Below are positions 1 through 12,500 of a stretch of DNA of 64,000 nucleotides, piece after piece. Both the position numbers and the translations under genes were made by a program. Below the pieces are notes generated by a model. That model did not search any database and was not told the DNA's origin. It saw only the letters and a list, made by a program, of their open reading frames with translations. Every line of letters begins with the position of its first letter. The stretch's first letter is position 1. Source of the DNA: Helicoverpa zea (lineage: Eukaryota; Arthropoda; Insecta; Lepidoptera; Noctuidae); the NCBI RefSeq assembly GCF_022581195.2, contig NC_061475.1:1798001-1862000 (forward strand), read 5' to 3'.

Positions 1-470
1 GTTTAACATTAGAACCGGTTTTTCTCGGGACCTCTGGGACCGATTTCCAAAATATTTAGACTTCGTGTTAACAGTGAAGTAAAGAACCTATTCTAACCAT
101 TTCCACTTCTGGAAAATGGCTTGGGCTTCATAAAGTGACTGTTCAAGTTTAACATTAGAACCGGTTTTTCTCGGGACCTCTGAGACCGATTTCCAAAATA
201 TTTGGATTTCGTGTTAACAGTGCAGTAAAGAACCTATTTCGACCACTTTCAGTACTGGGCAAATGGCTCAGGCTTTGTTAAGTGATTATCTATGGAGAAC
301 ATTTGAACCGGTTTTTTTCGGGACCTCTGGGACCGATTTCAAAAATATTTGGATTTCGTGTTCAGAGTGCACTATGGAACCAGCTGGAACTACTCCCACT
401 GCTGGGCAAACTTTGAGCCCAGACCCTGGCATTGTCCTTTCCATGAATTATGGGAACTGTCATGTTAATT
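1..470. repeat. Tandem repeat, about 147-bp unit, about 3 copies, cut by window edge
   Basis: Unit starts are near 1, 147 and 292. Each unit contains 'GAACCGGTTTTTCTCGGGAC' or a close variant, then 'CTCTGGGACCGATTTC' and 'ATATTTGGATTTCGTG'. Copies 1 and 2 are near identical; copy 3 diverges after about 100 bp. The array probably continues to the left. No convincing coding sequence runs through it. Confidence 0.85.
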
Positions 471-1371
471 GATAACAGGGTGTAGCTTATTAATGGTTGG
501 TTAATATATGAGTTTACGTGACTACTGGTGGATCTCTAGTTGAACTTTAAACTATGAGGAGTAACGTGGGACATTCTTAAATAGGAATTTGATAGCTTTC
601 CTTTAAAAGTAGGTAATATTTTTATGTCAAGCAATTAAGTACCTAAGCTTTGTGTTATTTCTAACAACTGTTCAGAAGTTGGTATTCTGAAAATCATATA
701 TAAAAATATCATTAAGTAAGAATGTAGGCACATATTCCGGATTTCCAACAAATACTGAGTAGAATTGTGTAGGAGTTTCGACTTAAGTCCTAATAATTAT
801 TTAAAATACTTAAGTATATTTGCAAGGCAATATAACTACTTCTAACTTTTCAGCATTAGCCTCGTATCACGAATTAGTTTTCAAATTAAAATTACACAAG
901 AGTCCTTCAAGTAACTTTTTAATAGCATAATTTTAGCTAAATTAGCGCAGAACGGTCACATTCACAATAAAAACAATGTATCCTGCATTAATCATCGGAA
1001 TTCATGGTCAATACTTGCCGTAGCTAAGAACGTTTCTATTCGAACATGTTTCGAACTTAGAATTTGTTCCATTCAAATATGGAACAGTCGATCACTAACG
1101 TTTGCAACTTAAAACAGATTGTAATATTATCTGTAATTGTTACCTAATTATTTGAACAAAATACCTATGATATGAGTTATTAAATATCTGTGAAATTAAA
1201 ATGTTTGTGAGTATGCACCTACTTACATTAAACATGCAGTATAATTAGTAAATAAAGAATTCTTATTATAATTAATACACTTTCATGTTACTTACTTCCA
1301 TTTCTAATTAGTGTGCACTTTCTAGCATTTTTATTTGAATGTGTAAAGCAGAACGAAAAATGGAAACTCAC
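471..1371. other. AT-rich stretch without recognised gene
   Basis: No long reading frame, RNA gene or clear repeat was recognised here on either strand. Confidence 0.5.
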
Positions 1372-1690
1372 CTTTCCAATTGGAATCCAGACAGAATCGC
1401 AAAAAGTTTCTCGATTTTAAATAAATTAAATCGAACACCCACGGTTGCAGACGTAAACAACTAATCGTGAATCGAAGATGTAAAATTATTACAAAATCCA
1501 ACAACAAACATGGGACGCGAACCCGTTTCCACGTAAAGAAATTCCTTTCAAATATTCACTGAGTCGATTAAAACTAGATATTTCACAACAAATCCTTCAA
1601 ATTCTCGATTAATTTCTCAATTTTGATCGAAACTTACACTCACTCGATTATTGTTCTTTTTCAAATTTAGAAACGTTCACTTCGGCGTCA
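1372..1690 (-). other. Possible non-coding first exon of a gene lying to the left
   Basis: On the minus strand, the CpG-rich promoter-like patch at about 1.69-1.76 kb is followed by sequence ending in 'CCAATTGGAAAG' and then a good 5' splice site, GTGAGTTTCC, at 1371. This would fit a 5'-UTR exon of a gene beyond the left edge. There is no coding evidence. The call is inference from promoter position plus splice donor. Confidence 0.25.
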
Positions 1691-1790
1691 CCGCGCATGC
1701 GCGTAACAAGCGTGCGTTCTTTCAACGACGCGGCGCGACTGTCTAAGCCAATCGGCGGGTTGCATTCTCCGAAGATCGAGTTATTACACA
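1665..1790. promoter_or_regulatory. CpG-rich promoter-like patch with NRF-1 type palindrome
   Basis: A short GC/CpG-rich block interrupts AT-rich DNA. It contains a perfect GCGCATGCGC palindrome (1693-1702), which matches the NRF-1 consensus, and a CCAAT box (1748-1752). Direction is not certain. A splice donor on the minus strand at 1371 suggests leftward transcription. Confidence 0.4.
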
Positions 1791-1799
1791 AACGAGTTT

Positions 1800-4700
1800 G
1801 AATGGTCGTCAGCTGTCGTAAATAAGCAACATTGAGTATACGTTCTTGTAGAACCGGCTAATACGATTGTTTCTTATTGTCTGCACAGTAAAACCAATCT
1901 TAACTTGTAAGCAATAAGCTTTACAAAAGCTTCGTGGCTGCATTTATTTTCTTGAAGTGTTGACGTGCGATTGCTGTAGGAAATTGACATTATAGCGAAG
2001 CACTTAAGATTTATATTTACTTAGCAGGTGACTGAATGAATGAGCGTTTTTATGGGAAATACTTTGAGTTTTATGTCTTAAGCTATAGTGGTTAAAATGG
2101 CTTGTTTATGAAAATGTTAAGTTGATCACCTTAGAAGAAATGCTGTGGCCTCGAGTGGTATGTGCAGTGCTTAGTTGAGTGGCCCGAAAGCCCGTGCAGA
2201 ATCTTGATATTTTGTCATCGTACGTGACGTAACCACCTGCTGAACTTTTCTATTGTTTCCCAATTCGGGCCATAATAATTGTGAAATTATAACGACCTTT
2301 ATTTATCATTTAATGTAACGCGAGGACTCGATGACTAGTGATTTATATGAAATTTAAATGAAATATTTATGTATTTAAAATTCTGCTCTAATATTTTATT
2401 TAAGCAACTAGCGACATCTGTATTGCACCAGGCGGTAAACGGGTCACGATACGATGCATCGTTTTCATTTTGGCATCGTATTTCTGCTATAATATTTTTA
2501 ATACATTTTTTTTATAGCAAAAATATACTTTAAGTAATAATGATTGTTTGTTGAACTGAAAGTAAACAAAACACTTTAAAAAGTGAGACTAACGAGGTTT
2601 AACTACTCACCGCTAGATGGCGCTCATACAAGAAAAGCATTACATCGCATCGGCATTACTGCACAAGAACGTTGATATTTACCCAAACAAGCGAATCCAA
2701 TCACTTTTCTAGCATTCCTTAGGTCTCAGACCAGTGAGTCACATCGCCTCGAATAGAAACTTAAATACTGTCACTCACGTACCAATACATAGCGACTTCC
2801 GTCAACAGACGTGACTTAACGAGCAATGAGGCGTCGATAATATAAGCTTAGCGACTAAATAACTTTGCAAATACTGTTAATTGCCTGTCTAATAGCTTCT
2901 TCCGTGGTTATGTAATGTGAAGATGTAAGCAGATATTTGTAATTACTGTTGAAGGAGAAATTCGCTGACAGTTTAATTATTTTTGTCTCAAGCGTAAATA
3001 ATAAATCACGCTGTGTCTTTTTTGCGAAAGAAATGCTAAGATTCCTTCACGCAGTCATAACTTATAACTTTTCAATAACACATAACTTTGCTTCTCCGTA
3101 ATCATTTAGATGCGAGAAATATTGGATGTATATTTTTATTACGACTTAAATTAAGATGACTGTATACCTACATAGGCTGATTTTACGTTGCCAACATAGT
3201 AAAAAGTACATCTTTGTACATTAATTGGTTAATAAATAATTTAAAGGGATAAAAAAAGATATATCAGCTGTGTCGCTCACAACAAACAAAGTAAATAGAA
3301 TAAAAATGTGCGAAAATTAGAACACCCTATAAAAGTCAGTCATTACAAACAACTGAAATTCTCCCTTGAAAACTGACAGCTGTCAACTGATCAAAACATT
3401 CGATACTCCTAACTTTATCTCTGCTTTACACATGAAGTTGTAAATTATAAAAACTAAAAATGACTCCTGTGACTTAACCACTGGATGGATTAGGTTATTT
3501 TTTTTACAATAAATTCGCCGTAGAAAGTATATGCGATAGGATTTAATGTGATTGTGAACGACACACCCTGTATAATAATGAAGGAATGATTTCGTAATGG
3601 AACGAAATGAAAAACTACAGATACTCGTATTCATTTATTCTATCATACAAATACTATTCAAATGAAGTACCACAAACTACTCGTATCACATACACAATGT
3701 ATTATTTACTATAATAACATTAATTTTAAACAATTTGGTCGTATTAATACATGAGGCCTAATATGAGATCATACATATTTGACAAGATAACTATAATTTA
3801 ATTAATGTTTAAGTAAATAGTGATAAAATAAATGAATGAATAAACCAGACTCCTTGGAAAAACTATCCACTTCTCTCTCTCTAATTTTCTTGTAAATGTG
3901 ATAAAACAATATGTATAAAGTCTCGTCAACTAACTTTGCTTCTCCGAAGTTAGCAATCTGATGCCTCGCGCATGCCCAGTACTGTTCTGTTCATACATTT
4001 TGACTAGCATGAAGACATTTGTAGCCAACTTCAGACAAGCAAAGCTTTTAGACACAAACAATAGATAGGGTTGGTAGGCATTTAGATGGTCCTTGTATAA
4101 TATTAATATACCCATCTATCTATTAAATTACATTAATTAATGACGATGAATAGGTGTTTAACTTCGTTTATGACGAAGTTAATATCTATTACGAAGTAAA
4201 GATATGTTGGTAATTTCGAGAAAAAAATTAAGATTCAGCTTTCTCTTCTCTACGTAATAGCGCATATTCTTTAATTGAAATGTTTGTAGTAAATGCAGAA
4301 TATATTTAATATTTATTTTCAAAGCAAGGTATAAGTGTTGCGTAAATAGAAAAGCATTAAGGAACTAAATACAAATTAAAACTAAATGTCTTTCTTTAAA
4401 ATAATAACTTATAACAAGCTTATACACTCATTTACGATTATACTTTGTACTAAAACTACTTAAAATATAAATAAATATGTGAATAATACTCTTAATTGTA
4501 GGACAATCAACGTACAGACTAGATGCACACAATTTTATATAATAATTATTTATTCCTACATAAGTGTAAGAAACAAAACCAATATGTATAAATAAGAGAT
4601 TTCGTAAATCATGTGTCCGAATAATAAATACTGATATTATAAGCCAAATAATTCAAATCTATGAGAAAATTAAGTAATAGATATTTTGGCTAAAGCGTTA

Positions 4701-5290
4701 CTATCATATTTTAATAAATATAAATAATTTCTTCATTTTTGTTTCGGAATTTTTTTGAGATTGCAATTTTTGCTTTCACACACAATTAACATCGAGTTGA
4801 AAATATTTTAGTGAAGTAAATTTTAAAATACTTTCCCAGCTAACTATAAAAAGAAAATTACAAAGAATTTTCAAATAACGTATAATAAACGATAAATTAA
4901 ATTAAAAAAGAAAACTGACAATACTAACTTAAAAACTCAAATAAAAGTAAGTAACTCAAAATATGTCTAAAATTAACTACTTGACCTCCTAGTTAACCCT
5001 TCTTTATTTTAAACAATAATAATGATTTCAATTGGATATTGAATTTTGTTAAAACATAGGAATATTGGTTGTACTATACAGATCTCAGACATATCGAGAT
5101 AATGGTGGCTTAGAACGTATTGGTTCATTAAAAAAATACTTATTATATAACTTCAAATACCCAAACGTCACTTAACTTTAACTTCTACTTAAATTTCTGT
5201 CTCAGTAAGTAACGTAGCATACGTTTGAGCAGTATTTAAAATTAAGTGACGTTTCAGTATAGGGTCGGTAATTAACTTATTTGATCAATG
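1800..5290. other. AT-rich intergenic DNA, no gene recognised
   Basis: Only short, low-complexity reading frames occur. The one notable structure is a perfect 10-bp inverted repeat with a 5-nt spacer at 4158-4182 (TTAACTTCGT / ACGAAGTTAA). Confidence 0.5.
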
Positions 5291-5295
5291 CAAAT

Positions 5296-5394
5296 GGCAG
5301 GAGCTGGATGCGAGAAGCCGAAAATCGATCTCAGTGGCGTGCATTTGGAGAGGCCTATGTCCAGCAGTGGACTGCGATAGGCTGATGATGATCA
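5296..5394 (+). mobile_element. Non-LTR retrotransposon 3' tail, strongly 5'-truncated
   Basis: The plus strand encodes the end of a LINE reverse-transcriptase ORF (visible: W-M-R-E-A-E, then E-A-Y-V-Q-Q-W-T), with the stop at 5383-5385 and a short (GAT)n tail. The same ending recurs at 50628-50701. Only the last few dozen codons remain, so it is dead. Confidence 0.75.
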
Positions 5395-5740
5395 ATAGCA
5401 TCAGTCATACCCATTTAAAGTCTACACCCGGATCGGTGCGTGCAAAAGTTCAAAATAACATTGTTAAGAAAATTCCACTTAAAAATAATGCAGAAAATGC
5501 TTTGAAATTAAGAGAGCATACATTCAGTAAGTTTTTAGTTATAAAAATAACTAAGCACCACAAAATAAAACAAAATGAACTTTTAGCTTCATTCGCTTAG
5601 TGCCGTTAGCTTACAAGGTACAATAATTTATCGATATCGATATGTAGGTAATTATGTATACATTTTCATATTACACGACATGCATACAGTATACATATTA
5701 TGTAGGAGCTATACATAGTTTAATATACTGAGGCCCAAGT

Positions 5741-5895
5741 TCTTCGACACCATAAACCTACATTCTTTAAAAGAGTTTCTTGCCGGCTCCTCTCCATGAG
5801 ACCAACTTTTTGGAACCATACAACTAGTGTGACGTTTCATAAGAGCCTGCAAAGGCCTATTGGAAATAAAAACATTTGACTTCGACTTTGATAAA
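5741..5895 (+). repeat. LINE 3'-UTR-like interspersed repeat
   Basis: The sequence 'GAGTTTCTTGCCGGCTCCTC', followed by 'GCCTGCAAAGGCCTA' and 'GGAAATAAAAACATTTGACT', is a familiar lepidopteran LINE 3' end. A coding part is absent. Identification is from memory of the family and not from a search. Confidence 0.5.
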
Positions 5896-6599
5896 AGTCA
5901 GTTTTCATAAAACAACTATTGAATTTTCAATACAATTGTCAAGGTAAGAAAAAAATACGTTTATGTTGTCGATGAAACAGCTTAACAATACATATTACAT
6001 TATAATTCCGATAGCCTCAAGTACCAATACGTTCAGAAACCACTAGAATGACCAACAGTGTCGCTACGAGCCTACATTATCAAACCTCACTACAATTTGT
6101 AACCTACAGTCTACAATACTGAGTACTCAGTGCGTGATTAAGTAATATATTGTCGATACGTAAATTGTAACTTGTCTTGTTCTGTTGTATAGTCGTATAC
6201 AGTTTTTTTTTTCAAACTTATATAAGTGTAATTGTTTTTTTGTTGTAACTAAAACTTTAATTAACTCTTGTATGAAACGTGTAATATATGAAAATTTTGA
6301 GTAAAAGATAATGACATTTTCTCGCAAAATCTTCATTTTAATCCAATGATAGACTTATAACATTACAGTTTGACAGTACAATGTTATAAGTTTGTTCACT
6401 ATAGATCTTTCCAGCTTTAATAAACGTTCAATAATTTTGCGGATTATTAAAAAAAAATCACTTAGCAGATTTTTCACACTCTTATATAATATTTAAACAA
6501 ACCAATCACACTACAAAATCAATATACAACAAAAACTATTTCATCGACAAATCATTCACGTATCGACAACATTGTCCCCGCACTATGCACAGCCTTACA

Positions 6600-9500
6600 T
6601 CAGTCTGGCACAGTCCAGCTGTCGTATATGTACTGCCAGTCGATATGCTTGAAGTACGGGTGTCGCTTTATCTCTTCGATGCCGTCCTTACCTGCCCCGA
6701 GGCGTTCTGATGGCTCGTATGTTAGGAGCTGAAAAAAATAAGTTAATGTTGAAAAAATATTAGAGAAAATAAAACTTGACAAGCCAATCGATGAACATAT
6801 GTATATGTTATGTTAATTTGAAGTCGGTGAAAAGTTAGTGAATCATAACATAAATACATTTTTCTCTAACACTTTCTGAGTATTAACACTAAGCCTATAA
6901 TCTATATATATATAAATGAATTGCTGTTCGTTAGTCTCGCTAAAACTCGAGAACGGCTGGGCCGATTGAGCTGATTTTAGTTTTAAAATGTTTGTCGTAG
7001 TCCAGGGTAGGTCTAAACGGTGAGCAAGTAAGGAAAAAAAAATGCGAGTAAGATTCCCGGGACGGGAGTGATTAGACAAAAACCAACTTACGGAATGCCG
7101 CAGAACCACAAAAGTAAAGTACTAGGACAGCATAATTCACCTTAGTAAAGTATACCAATAACGAAATTTCGATGCAACTGCTCACCATGTACCAGGGTAG
7201 CATAACTTATATGAGTATACCAATACCAAGTGTAGGTAGACGCTACTGCTCACCATGTACCAGAGCGGCAAAAATACACCGGGCGCGGGTAATACCGCGG
7301 GGAACGGCTAGTTTACATTAAAAATATAATACTCCAAACTGTAGTAAAAAGATAGTCAAAATTGGTTTCTCACAGATTGAAAAGCAAGTTTGTTAAAATG
7401 TCTCGCTGAAAGGCTGAACGGATTGAGATTGGAGATACCTTGGAGACGGAAATATGAATCTAATATTCACACGGGTCGCAAATAGATAGATACACGGGCG
7501 AAATCTAGATCATGTTATTACGAATAAAAAACACCAAAATAAAGTGTGCATAAATAATAACTGTTCTACACTGTCTTATAAAACAAAAAGATATCATGGC
7601 CCATGAGGGGATCGAACCCGCGACCTTCGCGTTATTAGCACGACGCTCTAACCAACTGAGCTAATGGGCCGATGTGCAATGTCTCGAAATACGGTAACAA
7701 CTCCCTTGACTCTAGCTAGAGCGAATTTGAGTGAATTTGTTATTATTTTTAAAGACATCATGTTATTTATAGTGTCTTTATTTATTAAAAATAACGTGGC
7801 TATCTGATAAACGAGTTAGCTAGAAAGAAATATAGACACAATTGCACATTATTAAATAACCTGACCAATTGAACAAAATTATCGTTAATATCAATGTTGA
7901 AAATACATGTATAATAATTATAACATAGCAAATAAATTAAAAACAGCAAAAAGTCAACGTCACGCGGTATTCCCAGGCGGTCACCCATCCAAGTACTAAC
8001 CGCGCCCGATGTTGCTTAACTTCGGTGATCGGACGAGAACCGGTGCTTTCAACGTGGTATGGACGTTGACGAATGTATAGTCGAAATACTAAAGCAATAT
8101 CTTCCAAGTTTCTCAACAACTGACACTAGCTACTACATTAGATTATCTAGCTTGAGTTATTTTTCGAACATTTTGAAGTAAATTCTGTTTTAGGGACTAT
8201 TTATATACAGCTCATGCCCTAAAAAAAACATATTGCTACTGTTGAGACGTAAACGCATTCGTCACTTTTTCGGGCCTAATAATTATGGTATACCCCTTCT
8301 TCTTCTTTCGTGTCGATGACATGTGATATATTGATTCTACACTAAGGGTGCTTACATAAAGAAACAGGTTTCCGGTACAGACAAATCTGTACAGATCAGT
8401 ACCGATCGGTACAGTGTCCAGGTAGTCGGCACCCATAAGTTACAACCTGTTTCTTTATAAGTGACTGAATAGGATTATATTGAAATATTATACCTGCGCT
8501 GATCGGTACCTACCCGTACAGATTTGTCTGTACCGGAAACCTGTTTCTTTATGTAAGCACCCTTATGGTTTACCCCTTATAACTCATTTTATGACACAAT
8601 ACTGACTGAAGTCTGGTTGGAGATTGAATTGAAACATTAGCTTCAAATAAATTTTATAAAATTTCTGATTGAAAAACAACAGATGAATCGGTTAATTGTA
8701 ATCAATCAACAGAGCTGAATAAATATATGCAGTCCCTTATAACATGCTCAACATGTATGCTAGCAACAAAAGAATAATTGTAATCAATCAACAGAGCTGA
8801 ATAAATATATGCAGTCCCTTATAACATGCTCAACATGTATGCTAGCAAAAAAAGAATATATATTACTTGTAATTACCTGTGTAAGTAAAGACTGTGCTTC
8901 CATGGATAGTCCGTCCGGCAAGTGCAGTATGGTATGCGACGTGAACACCGTGCGGTGGTAGTATGACAACGGCTGTAAATGATAATACATTAATATTACT
9001 AATATTATAAATGGTATAGGATTTTTTTGTTAATTTGTTTGTACCATAAAGGCTCTACTCTACAGATTTGATTTTTTTTTCACTGTTGGGAAGCTGCATT
9101 ATAACGTGGGAATGATGTAGGCTGTATGTATTTTATCCAGGCGCGGGAAATATTTCCCTCCCTTTTTATGATGATGTAGCGACTGTCTCTGTCACCTCCT
9201 CTACCCCTGGGCAACCCGATGGCCATGACATAAGATATAAGTAACTAGCTTTTGCCCGCGACTTCGTTCGCGTGGAATAGTGACTTCCGGCAGATTTGTG
9301 TGTAATGACACCATTACGCGATTAACGCCATCTATCTACGGAGCATAGGAACAGCTCGACATTTGACCAATAGATGGCACTGTATGTCCGTAATAAATTT
9401 TATTTTTTATTTTTATTTTTTGTAATAAAAACTATCCTATGTCCTTTCTCAAGTTTCAAACTATGTCTGTACCAAATTTCACACAAATCGGTTCAGTAGT

Positions 9501-12500
9501 TTAGGCGTGAAGAAAAGACAGACAGACAGACAGAAAGACAGACAGACAGACAGACAGAGTTACTTTCGCATTTATAATATTAGTTTGGATGAACAGTATA
9601 TAATTTATACAAAAATAATAATGATGTAGAATTTGGTGGCGATATTTTGTTTGAACACGCAAATCTCAAGAGCTACTGGTCCAATTTGAAAAAAATATGT
9701 CAGTGTTAGATAGCCCATTTATCAAAGAAGGCTATAGGGTATGTTTTTATTGGGAACTTATAAGTGTAGCCACAAAATTATTTATTGGACACATGATTAA
9801 ACTTCTAATTTTATAACTAAGCAACGGGGAAATGACATAGCCTCTAATAAACTAATTCGTCGTTTTTACAACGCCAACTAAATATTCAATAGAAAGCTTC
9901 AAGTAAAGATCATCAATTATTGTGACTTGTCCTTCTTATTTATAGATTGTCATCTAATTTACTAACTCGGCCTCGTTTTTAGTATATTGCCATTTATAAC
10001 CGTCAATTAAAAAACATTGTATTCAAAATTGAAGTTAGTGACGAAAACGAATCGCTGCAAAACCGACTCCACGTAGTCTTGTCTGCCCTACCCCTAGAGT
10101 GCAATTCAAAACCGCGTAGGCGCGGAGGGGCGAGGCGGCCTGCGAGCTGAGGCGCAGGTAGTTTCAGCGCTCGCCGCCGCGGCTGAGGCGCAAGCCGAAG
10201 CTGCGGTGGTGAGCGTGAAAACCATCTGCGACGATAAGCTCGCATGGGACCGCCGGAGCCCCGCAGCGCCGGAGCCGTGACAGAAGCCATGCTTGCTGCA
10301 CGTTGCTTGCTTACATTTTAAACGTACTGAGTTAAAAAATTAGAAGCTAATTAAATATATTTTATGATGTCATTTAATAGTATTTTAGAAGTTTACTGTT
10401 AGAATGCATGCTACAAATTTAGATGCTAAAAAATAACCATCATGCTGAGTTGTATTTAGAGTGGTTTACTTAGAAGATAACTAGTGGCTAAGATAGTATT
10501 ATTTAGATGCTCGTTAATTGTGGTTGACTTAGTAATTTAGAAGGCAACATACATTTTTGGGGGCGAATAATGATATTAAAAAGAAGCCTGTTTAATTAGC
10601 ACCCGTTTTTATTCAGATGCGCGAAGTAAAGAAGCTAGTAAGTAACAAAATTTCATTCTAATCGAAGACCGGGAAGTGGGTCAAATTGAGATTCCAAGAT
10701 TTTCTTACACACATAGAAGTGAAGCTAATATAAGCGTGTTAATAGTAATAAGCTTACCACGCCACACAGCAGTTCGTACATGATGGCGCCGTAACTCCAG
10801 AAGTCACACACGTGGTCCAACTCCGCCGGGAAATATAGACACGGCGAGTGACTGCAATGTTACACATTTTGTTAGTAATTAACAATAGTTAACATTGTAA
10901 AGTTCATGGCAATTGAAAGTGTTTTTATAGGCCAGAGCACTGAGAAAAACCTATAAAAATAATGGTACCTTAGTAACTAGTTTTTTTTTTGTTAATTTCG
11001 TCTAACCTTTACTATAACATAAGATCCGATGAAAGATGACTCGAGATGTTAAATTGTTTTGCATTGTTGTGCCACAAAAAGTAACAGAATTGGGTCTTAA
11101 AATGGCAACACGAGGTGGGGTTATCCGAACAAACTTTTACAGACAGTACACATGTTTAAAGATTTATGGCCTTACCACAAAAACTTTTAAACGTCAGTTT
11201 AAGACTTGTCTACAAAAATGTCAAATTATGACGTTGACATATGGTTCATTTTGCAGCCACAATTTTTTTAGACAAGTGTAAAACAGATGTTTAAGTTTTT
11301 GTAGTAAGGCCAAAAAAGTCTTTTTTATGGTTTTTTAGTTCTTTAGTGGGCTGAAAATGAGCACTTTTTGAAGATAAAAAATACATTACACAAGGAAGAA
11401 GAATGGTGGAATGAACTTCCCAGTTATTTATTTATCTACTTAATGCTTCTTGCACATAATGTACAATGGCGGACTTAACGCTAGGTGATCTCTACCAGTT
11501 TATATCGAGTATGAGTGTTTATCAGACCATAAACAACTGCCTTGCCTTGCCCAGCAGGATGTTGGAAGGGTTTATATAAAGCGACTTACAGTTCAGGCGC
11601 TATGTACATGCGGCTGTGGCTGGTGTCGGACACGTGGCGCATGTCGGCGCCGCTGTAGTACGTGAAGTACGTCAGCGTCACCTGCCCTGCCGACCCCAGC
11701 AGGATGTTGGATGGGTTCAGGTCTCTGGGGAAAGATACAATAAGTTAAATAAGACTAAGAATACACGATGATATAAACGAATCATCTACCAAGCCTTTTT
11801 CCAGCTATGTCAGGGTTGGCTTCCTTTCTTTAGTATTTCTTGGACATCAATGACGGTTCGTGTTTCGGAGGGCAAGTTAAACTGTCGGACCCAGCCGTCA
11901 TTAGAAAGAAGAAAGAAAGCCGATTGAAGACTCGGGAGTTGATGATGTAGATAAGTTTGACAGTTACATATAATATCTTTAAATAGGTTAAACTTAAAGG
12001 AAATATTCAATATCCTACTTTAAATAAGTTACCTGCATATAACGCCGCAGTTGTGCAGGCTCTCGACGGCGGTCAGTATTTCAGCTCCCCACTTGCATAA
12101 TGCTGATGCCGGCAACACCTCCCGACCAACGGGTACCAGCTGCTAAACAAATAATTTAATATAGAAAAAAATATATATGATTGGCTGTTGTCGACCTTTT
12201 TTGAATAAATTTTATTTGCCCCTCTCAAAAACCGCATGATTTCTGAAGTCTAAACGACGCTTTCTCAGTAGCGTTTTTACGAGCAGTTTGTATGGGCGTA
12301 TTTCTTGCCAATATTTTTTAGTTTACATCATCTTTTTACTGCTTGAAATGAATCATAATATTATTGTTGAATTTTTGAATGTACGGGTAGTCCATATAAG
12401 AATTATCCGTTTCTACTGCAGTACTAAGGTACCCTTGTAAAGAATTAAAACTAACTCACCCTTTTATACGTAGGAGTTTCACTCGCATTATCAACTTTCC

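Noticed and set aside
4158..4182. Palindrome resembling a recombinase site (TAACTTCGT / ACGAAGTTA)
   Set aside because: Only the arms recall loxP; the spacer is 5 nt instead of 8 and the context is an insect genome, so the likeness is coincidental.
7937..8119. Open frame of 60 codons on the minus strand
   Set aside because: It is a translation of the 5S rRNA gene.
10003..10290. 95-codon Arg/Pro-rich frame
   Set aside because: Composition effect of a GC-rich repeat block; no domain, no splice context.
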